Below, piece after piece: positions 5,982 to 13,342 of a stretch of 20,232 nt of DNA (position 1 is the first letter of the stretch; every line of letters begins with the position of its first letter). Below the pieces are notes generated by a model. That model was not told where the DNA came from. It saw only the letters and a list, made by a program, of their open reading frames with translations, and made no database searches. The position numbers and the translations under genes were made by a program. The stretch is from IMG/VR virus record IMGVR_UViG_3300025601_000164, positions 1 through 20,232 of that record. The stretch is one strand, 5' to 3'. The stretch comes from a virus.

Positions 5982-7293
5982 GATTATCCCTCGGGAGCCC
6001 TTTCGGGCCTACCTTGAGCGGAAAGAGCGGTGGGCATGTATGGTCATTCACCGGCGAGGGGGAAAGACGTTCGCCTGCATTCAAGACTTGCTCATCAAGT
6101 CATTGACACACAAGCGACCTGGCCCACCGTTGCGCTATGCTTATATTGCCCCCACTCGCGACCAGGGGAAAGACATTGCCTTCGGCTACCTCGTTGAATT
6201 TGCCTCCCGGATACCTGGAACAGAGGTGAACCGGGCGGACTTGCAAATCACATTCCCAAACAAGTCCAGTATTCGCATTTATTCTGGCGAGTCATACGAC
6301 CGGATGCGGGGGCTTTATTTTGATGGCGTGATTCTCGATGAATATGCGGACCTTGACCCGTCTGCATGGGATTCGGTTATTAGACCGGCGCTTTCTGATT
6401 ATCAGGGATGGGCCACATTTATCGGGACACCCAAGGGAAGGTCGGGTTTCTGGCGGCAATGGACCTACGCGAGCAAGCAAGATGATTGGTTCACTCTGAT
6501 TCTCAAGGCAAGTGAGAGCGGGATCATTCCAGATTTGGAAATGCAGGACATCAGAAAATCAACTCCGGCTCACATTTACGAGCAAGAATATGAGTGCTCT
6601 TTTGCGGTGGGACGGCCTGGGGCCATCTTCTCGAAGCAGATTGAGGCGGCAAGGGCATCTCGCCGGATAACGAACGATGTTCTTTGGTTCAAAGAGCTTC
6701 CGGTCTATACTTCGTTCGATGTTGGCGCGGCACGGAATCAAAAGGTTTGGATCTGGCAAATGGTGGGCGACCGGCTGAATTACCTAGAAGCGCTCACCGG
6801 GGATGACGAGTGCAAGACTCCCGCTGATTGGGCCGCCCGACTCACTGCAAAAAGATACCGCTACGGGGCGCATTTTCTCCCGCATGATGCCTGTGCGGAG
6901 ACTGGCGGTCTCTGGCAAGATGGACTCAATACTGGCGGTCTATCGCACGTTGTGGGCGTTCCTCGGCAAGTGAGCGTGTGGGATGGAATCAATCTTGCTT
7001 TGGATGCGTTCGAGCGGGTGCATTTTAATGATGAGGGGTGCTTGCATGGACTGGATGCTCTCGACGCCTACCATTCCAAGGAAGAGCGGGATGGTGTGAC
7101 AATCAAGGATGTTCCCTCTCATGATTGGTCGTCGCATTTCAGCGATGCTTTCTCGCTCTCTCACCAAGCCATTAAGGCAGGGCTGGTCTCTGACCGGAGT
7201 GCAATTGCGAGCAAACCAAGGCGACCGGGTGGCGGGGTGATTGGTGGGATTCGTGACTCTTCGCCTACACGGCAAACGAAAGTGATTCGATGA
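5962..7293 (+). CDS. Terminase large subunit
   Basis: The 443-residue protein is the DNA-packaging motor: an ATPase that pumps DNA through the portal and a nuclease that cuts it. The ATPase domain shows Walker A HRRGGKT at 30-36 and Walker B VILDE at 123-127, followed by FIGTPKG. The RNase H-like nuclease shows SFDVG with an acidic residue near 253, FLPHD ending at 309, and FSDAF with an acidic residue at 395. ATG 5962 is preferred because GAGG at 5948-5951 gives 10-base spacing; an in-frame GTG at 5956 would leave only 4. It overlaps the small subunit gene and ends in an ATGA overlap with the next gene, so the packaging genes are probably co-translated. Length is normal for podovirus-type terminases. 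Confidence 0.93.
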   Translation: MPKLTLEIIPREPFRAYLERKERWACMVIHRRGGKTFACIQDLLIKSLTHKRPGPPLRYAYIAPTRDQGKDIAFGYLVEFASRIPGTEVNRADLQITFPNKSSIRIYSGESYDRMRGLYFDGVILDEYADLDPSAWDSVIRPALSDYQGWATFIGTPKGRSGFWRQWTYASKQDDWFTLILKASESGIIPDLEMQDIRKSTPAHIYEQEYECSFAVGRPGAIFSKQIEAARASRRITNDVLWFKELPVYTSFDVGAARNQKVWIWQMVGDRLNYLEALTGDDECKTPADWAARLTAKRYRYGAHFLPHDACAETGGLWQDGLNTGGLSHVVGVPRQVSVWDGINLALDAFERVHFNDEGCLHGLDALDAYHSKEERDGVTIKDVPSHDWSSHFSDAFSLSHQAIKAGLVSDRSAIASKPRRPGGGVIGGIRDSSPTRQTKVIR

Positions 7294-7646
7294 CGCCATT
7301 TGACCAGATAGCCGACCTTTACCAGCGATGGCCGCAACCTCGGAGCTTCGAGGAGGATATTTCCGCCCACATCAAGACGGGCTATGTGGTCTCAACGCCG
7401 GATTTTTTTATCATGGGGCGAGCGGTCAACCGTGGGGCCTCGCTGGAATTCATCGCGGACCCATGGCGGCGATTCGCTCGCAAGGAGCAAGACGCCTGGC
7501 TCGTTTATGCTTTTGCGGGTTCCAGCAGAAACTTCTTGTCATTCATCCCGTATCTGCTTAGGTGGATTGGTTTTCAACGGCGAAACCATCACATAAAATG
7601 GCATGATTCTGACAAACTTTTTCAACGTATTCGGCAAGCGGGTTAA
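7290..7646 (+). CDS. Small phage protein of unknown function after the terminase
   Basis: This 118-residue protein starts in an ATGA overlap with the large terminase. It contains IADLYQRWPQPRSFEEDI, then GYVVSTPDFFIMGRAVNRG, DAWLVYAFAG and an arginine-rich C-terminal part. From memory, small proteins with a similar pattern of an acidic helix, YVxSTPxFFxMGR and WxVYAFAG occur beside terminase or portal genes in other podovirus-like phages, with no established function. It is soluble-looking, without a signal peptide or clear membrane segment. The position suggests a packaging or head-assembly accessory role, which is inference only. The next gene begins 44 bases before its end in another frame. 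Confidence 0.7.
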   Translation: MTPFDQIADLYQRWPQPRSFEEDISAHIKTGYVVSTPDFFIMGRAVNRGASLEFIADPWRRFARKEQDAWLVYAFAGSSRNFLSFIPYLLRWIGFQRRNHHIKWHDSDKLFQRIRQAG

Positions 7647-7929
7647 TCCCGGTCAATTCTTCTTTGGCGGCGGCGGGTCATCCGTACCGGCTGCTCCCAA
7701 GCAACAAAAGATCCCGGAACCTCCACCTGTCGTTATCCCGGCTCCACCTCCCCCTGCGCCACCTCCTCCCCCGCCTCCCACTGAGAGCAAGATTGAGGCG
7801 GACGAAGCCCAATCCCAACGGGCGAAAGACGCCAAGCGCCGCCGAGGCATGAAGGCATCCCTGATTGCTGGCGAGACTGGCGGTGCGAACTCCGAAGCGG
7901 AATCGGGCAAGAAAACTCTTCTCGGGTAA
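7603..7929 (+). CDS. Proline-rich small protein before the portal
   Basis: The 108-residue product has a glycine-rich patch (FFFGGGGSS), a strongly proline-rich segment at about residues 38-60, an acidic and basic helix (AQSQRAKDAKRRR), and the C-terminal pattern RRGMKASLIAGETGG...KKTLLG. Small proteins ending in an RRG...L..G....KTLLG pattern are, by recollection, common directly upstream of podovirus portals; their role is not established. The N-terminal part, MILTNFFNVFGKR, is hydrophobic but short. The gene overlaps its upstream neighbour by 44 bases and stops immediately before the portal ATG. The start is uncertain because no good ribosome-binding site is visible. Confidence 0.6.
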   Translation: MILTNFFNVFGKRVNPGQFFFGGGGSSVPAAPKQQKIPEPPPVVIPAPPPPAPPPPPPPTESKIEADEAQSQRAKDAKRRRGMKASLIAGETGGANSEAESGKKTLLG

Positions 7930-9594
7930 ATGGTGGATAGCCCCACATTGGCAAATGATTTGATTGCACGGAGAGACCGCATGAAGGCGGCTCGCTCTTC
8001 GTGGGATTCATTCTGGCAGGAAGTCGCGCCCTACGTGATGCCCCGGAAGAACCAAATCAATCGGTCAACGGATCAACCGGACATTTCGGACAATGAAATG
8101 CTTTTCGACACGACGGCGATTCAAGGGAACATCACTCAGGCCAGCGGGCTCATGTCCTACATGGTGCCCAAAGGTGCGACTTGGTTTTCTTTCGATCCTC
8201 CCGCGCACCTGGCAGAGAATGACGAGGCAAAGCAATGGTTTCAACAATGCTCGGACATTGCCCGAAAGGAATTGGCCGCCTCGAATTTCTCTGAACGAAT
8301 ACACGAAGGCTTTCTTGATCGGGGAGCATTTGGCGTCACTGTCATTTTCTGCGAGGAAGGAAAGAAAAACACGCTCAACTTCACCACTTTTGATGCCGGA
8401 ACCTATTCAATCGACCAGAACGAAGAGGGTTTGGTTGACACGCTCATTCGTGACTTCACGCTGACGGCACGGCAGGCAAAGCAGAAGTTTGGCGATAGCA
8501 TTTCCGAAGAGATTAAGAAGGCACTGGAACAGGACAAAACGAAGGACCAATCCTTTGATTTCATCCATGCGGTATATCCTCGCTCGGAATACGATCCAAA
8601 ACGAAGCGATGGCGAGAACAAACCCTTTGCCTCGGTCTATCTCGAAGTAAAATCGAAGCTCGTCAACCGTGTTTCCGGATATGACGAACAAGCCTTTTTT
8701 GCATCACGCTATCTCCGGTGGGGCGATACCGCGTACGGCTGGGCTCCGTCTTGGATGGCCCTTCCTGATGCTCGACAACTGAATTTCCTTGAGAAGCAAA
8801 TGGATGCTTTGGCCGAAAAGGCGGCATTCCCTCCGATGTTAATCCCTGCCACCCATGAAGGCGGGATCGATGTTCGCGCCCTTGGTGTCACTTATTACGG
8901 CGGGTCAAGCAACGGTGAAGGTTTCCGCGAGTGGCAGAACACTGGCCGATATGACATCGGCAAAGATCGGGCGGAAGTGAAGCGGAAGGCAATCAATCGG
9001 GCCTATCATGTGGATCTCTTCCAGATGTTCGCGAATTACGAAGGACCGCAAATGACCGCACGGGAGGTCTCCGAACGTCAAAGCGAGAAGCTGACCCAAT
9101 TTTCCCCAACCGCTGACCGGATGACAACGGAGCTTTTCAACCCAATGTTGGAACGAGTCTTTGCGATTCTGTCCCGTCTTGGCAAGTTTCCGCCTGCGCC
9201 TCCTGAGATTGTTGTGGTCGATGCAGAGGGTGCATTTCTCCCCGATCCTGAAATCACCTATTCGAGCCGAATTGCCCTTGCCATCAAGTCGCTTGAAAAT
9301 AATGCCTGGTATAGGCAGATGGAATCTTCTCGCGAACTCTGGCAAGCAAAGCCTGAGCTTCTCGACAACTACGAGCTTGACGAGATAGAGCGCGACCTTT
9401 CCCGTAATAACGGATTGCCCGCCCGCTGGATTCGTCCGGAAGATGCGGTTGAAGAAATCCGAAAGATGCGGGCACAGGCTCAGGCCGAACAGCAAAAGAT
9501 GGAGCAAGCTATGATGATGGCCAAGGCCGCTGGCGACGTGGGCAAGATCCCGAATGATAGCGCGGCTGTGAATGCACTCAAGGACGCGGCATGA
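7930..9594 (+). CDS. Portal / head-tail connecting protein
   Basis: The 554-residue protein matches the podovirus head-to-tail connecting protein family (PF12236, T7 gp8-like) in length, position and motifs. The N-terminal helix reads LIARRDRMKAARSSWDSFWQEVAPYVMPRK, followed by LFDTTAIQGNITQASGLMSYM and WFSFDPP. Later come RYLRWGDTAYGWAPSWMALP, the family-typical PPMLIPA, and MTAREVSERQSEKL near residue 380, with a helical C-terminus rich in Q, M and A. Twelve copies would form the ring at one head vertex through which DNA is pumped and to which the tail attaches. ATG 7930 directly follows the previous stop codon. The gene overlaps the next one as ATGA. Confidence 0.92.
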   Translation: MVDSPTLANDLIARRDRMKAARSSWDSFWQEVAPYVMPRKNQINRSTDQPDISDNEMLFDTTAIQGNITQASGLMSYMVPKGATWFSFDPPAHLAENDEAKQWFQQCSDIARKELAASNFSERIHEGFLDRGAFGVTVIFCEEGKKNTLNFTTFDAGTYSIDQNEEGLVDTLIRDFTLTARQAKQKFGDSISEEIKKALEQDKTKDQSFDFIHAVYPRSEYDPKRSDGENKPFASVYLEVKSKLVNRVSGYDEQAFFASRYLRWGDTAYGWAPSWMALPDARQLNFLEKQMDALAEKAAFPPMLIPATHEGGIDVRALGVTYYGGSSNGEGFREWQNTGRYDIGKDRAEVKRKAINRAYHVDLFQMFANYEGPQMTAREVSERQSEKLTQFSPTADRMTTELFNPMLERVFAILSRLGKFPPAPPEIVVVDAEGAFLPDPEITYSSRIALAIKSLENNAWYRQMESSRELWQAKPELLDNYELDEIERDLSRNNGLPARWIRPEDAVEEIRKMRAQAQAEQQKMEQAMMMAKAAGDVGKIPNDSAAVNALKDAA

Positions 9595-9890
9595 AAGAGG
9601 ACGAATTCAAGCGCGAGCAAGCGAATGTCGAACTGGAGCGCCGGAAGAAGGCGCAAAGGGTTGTTCAAGCCTGTCACCGACTCAATGCGAATCTTGACTG
9701 GCAACTCTTCCGCGAGGAGATCACGAAGTCCATGGGGCTCGAAATGCCTTCTTTCTTGCCACCGTATGACACGCACCATGCGGCCATTCGTGACGGGCAA
9801 AAGTCTGTCTTCATCCATTTCGATGCAAAGCTCGAAATCCCGTCCACCGGGGACGCCAATCTCAAACCAAAAACCAAAGTTAGATCATAA
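9591..9890 (+). CDS. Small head-region protein, possibly Bbp19-like
   Basis: This 99-residue protein begins in an ATGA overlap with the portal gene. The N-terminal half is a charged helix (EFKREQANVELERRKKAQRVV). A compact region follows with NLDWQLFREEITKSMG and YDTHHAAIRDGQKSVFIHF. The pattern, a short helical domain followed by D-x-x-x-A-x-R-x-G-Q-x-S-V-F, resembles the small Bbp19-like proteins encoded next to portals in some podoviruses, but the similarity is judged by eye. The function is unknown. Confidence 0.65.
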   Translation: MKEDEFKREQANVELERRKKAQRVVQACHRLNANLDWQLFREEITKSMGLEMPSFLPPYDTHHAAIRDGQKSVFIHFDAKLEIPSTGDANLKPKTKVRS

Positions 9891-9892
9891 TC

Positions 9893-10291
9893 ATGCAAGC
9901 CACAAAAAGCCGCCGACGAAAGAAAACACCATCTCCAGAGCTAACAGAACGTGAGTACGAAGAGCAGTTCATCAAATATCAAAACGAGATGAGGGGCCAA
10001 ATGCTTCGGGCCGAACTTAGTAAACACGGAGACAAGATGGATCTCGGGGACTTCATCTTGAAGGGCATTGAGGATCAAATTGGAGATCAAATGAATGTCC
10101 TTCGGGATCGAACGGATGTTCTCGAAGGCCGATTCGATATTGCGGAGGGTCTCGCCATGATGAAGGCCATGGAGTGCTTTAACGATGTGTTCCTTCGCAT
10201 GTCTCAAATGGAGAAAAAAATCTCATCTTTGACGGCCAGCGATAAGCGGCCAAAGGGCAAAAAATCACGAAAGAAATCCAAAAAGAAATAA
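9893..10291 (+). CDS. Charged helical protein of unknown function
   Basis: The 132-residue product is not recognised. It has a basic N-terminus (SRRRKK), a largely helical middle with heptad-like spacing (REYEEQFIKYQNEMRGQMLRAEL and a later stretch around QMNVLRDRTDVLEGRF), and a very basic lysine-rich tail. No signal peptide or membrane segment is visible. It starts 2 bases after the preceding stop and ends 3 bases before the next gene, so it belongs to the head operon. A nucleic-acid or scaffold-interacting role would fit the basic ends but is speculative. Confidence 0.65.
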   Translation: MQATKSRRRKKTPSPELTEREYEEQFIKYQNEMRGQMLRAELSKHGDKMDLGDFILKGIEDQIGDQMNVLRDRTDVLEGRFDIAEGLAMMKAMECFNDVFLRMSQMEKKISSLTASDKRPKGKKSRKKSKKK

Positions 10292-10294
10292 ATC

Positions 10295-10738
10295 ATGAAA
10301 AACGAAATCACCATCGAAGGAACGGCCGTCTTGCGAGACGGGGAACCTGTAGGCGAACTCACTACGGAAGGAGACTTCAAGCCGATTGAGGGACTCCATC
10401 ACAAGACAGCGGAGAAGATCGCTAAGGAAATTGACATTTTGAAAGACCAGGGTGGACAAACGGCAAGTCACTCTGCTCATAACCAAGAGATCGCGGGTTC
10501 GATTCCCGCCACTGGCACCACTCACGACGAGGGGCTAGACAGGCTAGAGGTTCTATCCAAAAATCCCAAATTTAGAAGCGGGACCACTCCCATATCAGGC
10601 CCATTAGCAGCGCCACAGCAAGACCCCGCGCTAGGCGATAAGACCCGGACCTATGTGTCGTGGTATCGGCTCAATCACACGGCCAAGGCGTTTGATGCCA
10701 AGTATGGAAACCGCATCTTGGGAGGTGACGAGGAATGA
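10295..10738 (+). CDS. Phage protein upstream of scaffold, with an embedded tRNA-like stretch
   Basis: The 147-residue ORF has three parts. Residues 1-50 (MKNEITIEGTAVLRDGEPVGE...) look like a small beta/helical domain. Residues 51-76 are encoded by a tRNA-Met-shaped sequence and read NQEIAGSIPATGT near the end, a classic artefact-like translation of a tRNA T-arm. Residues about 95-147 contain DPALGDKTRTYVSWYRLNH and FDAKYGNRILG, which resembles a C-terminal motif of small proteins encoded just before scaffolds in other phages. No good start codon lies between the tRNA-like stretch and the C-terminal motif, so either the protein is read straight through or the gene is disrupted. It overlaps the scaffold start as ATGA. 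The function is unknown. Confidence 0.6.
   Translation: MKNEITIEGTAVLRDGEPVGELTTEGDFKPIEGLHHKTAEKIAKEIDILKDQGGQTASHSAHNQEIAGSIPATGTTHDEGLDRLEVLSKNPKFRSGTTPISGPLAAPQQDPALGDKTRTYVSWYRLNHTAKAFDAKYGNRILGGDEE
10446..10520 (+). tRNA. tRNA-Met(CAT)-like sequence, partly degenerate, inside an ORF
   Basis: The T-arm is perfect (GCGGG / TTCGATT / CCCGC, 10493-10509), the discriminator is A10517 and CCA is encoded at 10518-10520. The anticodon loop CTCATAA (10476-10482) reads CAT. Conserved positions T8, A14, G18, G19, A21 and T33 are all present. The acceptor stem pairs at five of seven positions (1-72 is A-C, 6-67 is G-A), the D-stem has three pairs and the anticodon stem three of five. The GGGTGGA start, the A11-T24 pair and an unpaired 1-72 recall bacterial initiator tRNA, but the three G-C pairs expected in an initiator anticodon stem are absent. 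It may be a decayed tRNA, an attachment-site remnant, or an unusual functional tRNA. Confidence 0.6.
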
Positions 10739-11700
10739 AACCATTCAATCACTCCATGATGTTTCTCGAAGCTGATGCGGGCGGCGGATCTGGCGGCGGT
10801 GAAGCTCCCGTCTCCATGTCTGATTCTACTGGAACCACTCCCGAAGCTGGCGGCGAAATCGCCGGAGGGTCTCTGCTTGGTGGGGAAGCTCCCGCGACTC
10901 CCGCCGAAGTTGTGCCAGCTTCTACTGGAACCGCCACTCCCGCCGGATGGGTCAAGGCTGATGGATCTTGGGAAGATGGCGTATTTGATCGCCTTCCCGA
11001 AAATCTCCAATCGGCTCGCGCAACCCTTGAGAAGTATCCCGGCTTTCCTGATCTTGTGAAGGCTCACATGGGATTGCGGCAAAAGCTCGGGAAGGGCGTT
11101 GATGGCGTCCTTGTCCCTGATGACAAATCCACACCGGAAGAACTTGCGATTTATCGCAAGGCCATCGGAGCCCCTGAGAATGCCGACGGCTACGCGCTCA
11201 AGCCGGAAGCATTACCGGAAGGCATCACATGGAGCGATGACCTCGCCAAGCCATTCGCGGACATTGCCCACAAGCACAACATTTCCCAAGCAGCCATGAA
11301 GGAGCTTGTGGCGGAAAATCTCCGTCAACAGGGCCTCCAAGGCGAAACTATTGGGAAGATGTTTGAGGAGAAGCGGACCGAGAACATGGGCAAGATCAAG
11401 GAAGCCTGGGGGAATTCGTTTGATAAGAATCTCAATCTTGCCAAGCGCGGGGCAGCGATTGCGGGAATCGATCCGAACAGCGAAGGCTTTTCTGATCCCA
11501 ATGTCGTCATGGCCTTCTCTAGGCTCGCATCGAAGCTCTCTGAGGACAAATTAGTTAGCGGCGAATCTCCATTAACCCTCACAGGCACAACTCTTGCCAA
11601 AGAGATCCAAGGGAACAAGTCTCACCCGCTCCATGAAAAATACGTGAGCGGCGATGCCGATACGGTGGATTATGTCCGCCGACTCAACGGCAAAAAATAG
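10735..11700 (+). CDS. Capsid assembly scaffolding protein
   Basis: The 321-residue protein precedes the major capsid gene, the usual place of a scaffold. A low-complexity N-terminus rich in G, A, P and T (about residues 13-75) contains an imperfect internal duplication (GGEAP...STGT...TP). The rest is charged and helical, with LPENLQSARATLEKYPGFPDLVKAHMGLRQKLG, a segment VLVPDDKSTPEELAIYRKAIGAP and a long amphipathic helical region around 190-240. The pattern fits phage scaffold proteins that direct head assembly and leave before DNA entry. No protease motif is seen. ATG 10735 lies in an ATGA overlap with the upstream gene; a strong terminator follows 34 bases after the stop. Confidence 0.78.
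   Translation: MKPFNHSMMFLEADAGGGSGGGEAPVSMSDSTGTTPEAGGEIAGGSLLGGEAPATPAEVVPASTGTATPAGWVKADGSWEDGVFDRLPENLQSARATLEKYPGFPDLVKAHMGLRQKLGKGVDGVLVPDDKSTPEELAIYRKAIGAPENADGYALKPEALPEGITWSDDLAKPFADIAHKHNISQAAMKELVAENLRQQGLQGETIGKMFEEKRTENMGKIKEAWGNSFDKNLNLAKRGAAIAGIDPNSEGFSDPNVVMAFSRLASKLSEDKLVSGESPLTLTGTTLAKEIQGNKSHPLHEKYVSGDADTVDYVRRLNGKK
10801..10933 (+). repeat. Imperfect internal duplication in the scaffold gene
   Basis: GAAGCTCCCG occurs at 10801-10810 and 10885-10894, and TTCTACTGGAACC at 10824-10836 and 10920-10932, encoding repeated GGEAP and STGT segments separated by 84 and 96 bases. It lies in the disordered N-terminal part and probably arose by tandem duplication. Confidence 0.5.
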
Positions 11701-11734
11701 ATAACAATCTCACGCTGTCTCTCCCCGCACCCTG

Positions 11735-11779
11735 CGCCCGTCATGGTTTATGATTTTTTCCATGGCGGGCGTTTTTTTT
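11735..11779 (+). terminator. Strong intrinsic terminator after the scaffold gene
   Basis: CGCCCGTCATGG (11735-11746) pairs with CCATGGCGGGCG (11760-11771) in a 12-base stem with one G-T wobble and a 13-base loop, followed directly by eight T bases. This is a textbook rho-independent terminator between the scaffold and capsid genes. Confidence 0.9.
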
Positions 11780-11788
11780 ACTTGCGTT

Positions 11789-11802
11789 TTCTACTGGAAC
11801 CG
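11789..11802 (+). promoter_or_regulatory. Recurrent 14-base motif just after the terminator
   Basis: TTCTACTGGAACCG begins 10 bases after the T-run of the terminator, where a fresh promoter for the capsid gene would be needed. It is identical to 5576-5589 and 10920-10933. A loose sigma70-like pair (TTGCGT at 11782-11787 and TAACCA at 11805-11810, 17 bases apart) flanks it, but the second hexamer is poor. Confidence 0.3.
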
Positions 11803-11822
11803 TCTAACCACAAAGTTACGCA

Positions 11823-11907
11823 GGCGGCTACCTCCTAGTTGAGCCCCGCCCACGGCATCCCAAAAGACGAGAACCCCGCAGCAATGCGGCTACTTCGAAG
11901 CCGAGGG
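11823..11907 (+). other. Potential structured 5' leader of the capsid mRNA
   Basis: The 244-base gap between scaffold and capsid genes holds, after the terminator, several possible hairpins: 11823-11829 with 11842-11850 (seven pairs, 2-base bulge); CCGCA-GCAA-TGCGG at 11876-11889 with a GNRA-type tetraloop; and a short stem around TTCGAA ending near 11902. GCGGCTAC occurs twice (11824-11831 and 11886-11893). No known riboswitch or ribozyme class was recognised. A stabilising or translation-enhancing leader for an abundant capsid mRNA is plausible. Confidence 0.35.
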
Positions 11908-11944
11908 CAAACCAAACTCAACCACACTCCAAGGAGGAATTATT

Positions 11945-12850
11945 ATGGGCGAAGCCCTTACCGAAATCCCGCAGTTCTACAAAACCGAGTTCTCGACGAA
12001 CTGGGAAACTGAATTGCAACAAATGCTCTCCCGTCTCAAGGACCACGCGACCGTGGCCTCCGTGAACGGAAAAGAGAAGAAATTCAACGTGTTCGGGGCT
12101 CAGTCGATGAGCCGCAAAACTGAACGCTCTGGCCAAACCAAACGCTCAGACGTTGTGCTTGATGAATACTGGGTGCGACCGCTCCCGTATGAACTCGCCA
12201 ATCTGTTTGACGAATACGATGAGGAATTCCTGGGCGACATCATCTTGCCGAAAAGCGAGACCGTGCAGTCTCACGTCATGGCCTATTACCGCGCTTGCGA
12301 TAATGTCATCATCGACGCGCTTGGTGGCACTCGTTACAGCGGCGAAAGCGGCACTGTCTCGAATGCTCTCACGCAAAACGTCGCGGTCAACTGGGTGAAG
12401 CCTGGAGACAGTCCGGCCAACGTCGGCTTGACTCTGCCAAAGCTCATTAAGGCGAAATCCATCCTCGGAAAAGCCGAAGCTATTGAGCCCGGAGACGAGT
12501 TGATTCTCGCCTACACTCAGCAGCAACTTGACGACTTGCTAAACAACGTGGCGCAGGTTTCCGACGCCGATTATAATAACGTGAAAGCTCTTGTAACCGG
12601 CGAACTTGACCACTTCATGGGGTTCAAGTTCGTTCGCCTCGAAGGTCTCGCCTTGAGCGGTGCCGACGTGCGGACCTGCTTTGCATACGTGAAGTCCGGC
12701 ATCAAGTTCGCTGACTCTGGCCGTCGGTCCTACATGGACATTCTTCCAGCCGAGTCCCACAGCCTCCAAATTCGCACGACTGCGAGCATGGGCGCTTCTC
12801 GGACCCGCGAAGCCAAGGTGGTCGCCGTCTATTGCGACGAATCGCCCTAA
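11945..12850 (+). CDS. Major capsid protein
   Basis: The 301-residue product fits the phage capsid protein family of podovirus-like phages by size, sequence style and position after the scaffold. Recognisable segments are FYKTEFSTNWETELQQMLSRLKD at the N-terminus, VLDEYWVRPLPYELANLFDEYDEE, AYYRACDNVIIDALGGTRYSG, and the C-terminal TTASMGASRTREAKVVAVYCDE. Hundreds of copies would form the icosahedral shell. It has the best ribosome-binding site in the window, AAGGAGG at 11931-11937 with 7 bases to the ATG, and sits downstream of a strong terminator with a long leader. This implies its own high expression. Confidence 0.88.
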   Translation: MGEALTEIPQFYKTEFSTNWETELQQMLSRLKDHATVASVNGKEKKFNVFGAQSMSRKTERSGQTKRSDVVLDEYWVRPLPYELANLFDEYDEEFLGDIILPKSETVQSHVMAYYRACDNVIIDALGGTRYSGESGTVSNALTQNVAVNWVKPGDSPANVGLTLPKLIKAKSILGKAEAIEPGDELILAYTQQQLDDLLNNVAQVSDADYNNVKALVTGELDHFMGFKFVRLEGLALSGADVRTCFAYVKSGIKFADSGRRSYMDILPAESHSLQIRTTASMGASRTREAKVVAVYCDESP

Positions 12851-12882
12851 CCCCTAACCAATAAAGAAAGGAATCCACTAAG

Positions 12883-13335
12883 ATGCCTGCTACTACACTC
12901 GCGAGCGTTGCCACAGGGCAAGACTCGAACACCTCACGAAACCTCGTCAACGGCAACCTTGTCAGTGGCAAAGTTGGAGTCTTGAACTCCACCTATGCCA
13001 TGTTGGGCACGGAAGCGGCTGGCGATTTAATCAAGATCGGCACCATCCCAAAAGGCGCAACCCTACTCGTTGAAGAGTGGCGCGTTGCTTCCGAGGGATC
13101 GGGCGGAACCACCGGCACAATTGCCACCATCGGAACCCTTGCCAATGATGATGAGTACTCCGCTACGGCGGCGGCCATCACGGCGGCTGGCAATGTGGCG
13201 GTGACGCCTATTGCTGGGCTTCCACCGGCGCAACTGACCGCAGCCACCGCAGTTTACGGAAAACTGGGACTTGCGTCCGGCTCGTTCACGGCGGGAAAAG
13301 TGCTGAACTTCCGGATCAAATATATCCTGCCCTAA
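12883..13335 (+). CDS. Head accessory / decoration-like protein
   Basis: The 150-residue protein follows the capsid gene by 32 bases, with AAAGGA at 12867-12872 as ribosome-binding site. The sequence is rich in A, G, T and V with few charged residues and alternates short beta-like strands (GDLIKIGTIPKGATLLVEEW, TGTIATIGTL, VLNFRIKYILP), as in small capsid-stabilising or decoration proteins. It contains no enzymatic motif or signal peptide. An intrinsic terminator starts just after its stop codon, so capsid and this protein appear to form a two-gene expression unit, which supports a virion protein made in high copy. Confidence 0.68.
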   Translation: MPATTLASVATGQDSNTSRNLVNGNLVSGKVGVLNSTYAMLGTEAAGDLIKIGTIPKGATLLVEEWRVASEGSGGTTGTIATIGTLANDDEYSATAAAITAAGNVAVTPIAGLPPAQLTAATAVYGKLGLASGSFTAGKVLNFRIKYILP

Positions 13336-13342
13336 AAGGCGG

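Noticed and set aside
7653-7982. Glycine-rich minus-strand ORF
   Set aside because: It is the antisense of the polyproline codons in the plus-strand gene.
8905-9507. A 200-codon minus-strand ORF opposite the portal gene
   Set aside because: It lies wholly opposite a well-supported portal gene, has no recognisable domain and fits a shadow frame.
10446-10520. Confident call of a phage attachment site
   Set aside because: No integrase is in the window and the site lies inside a head operon gene; only the intact 3' half hints at it.
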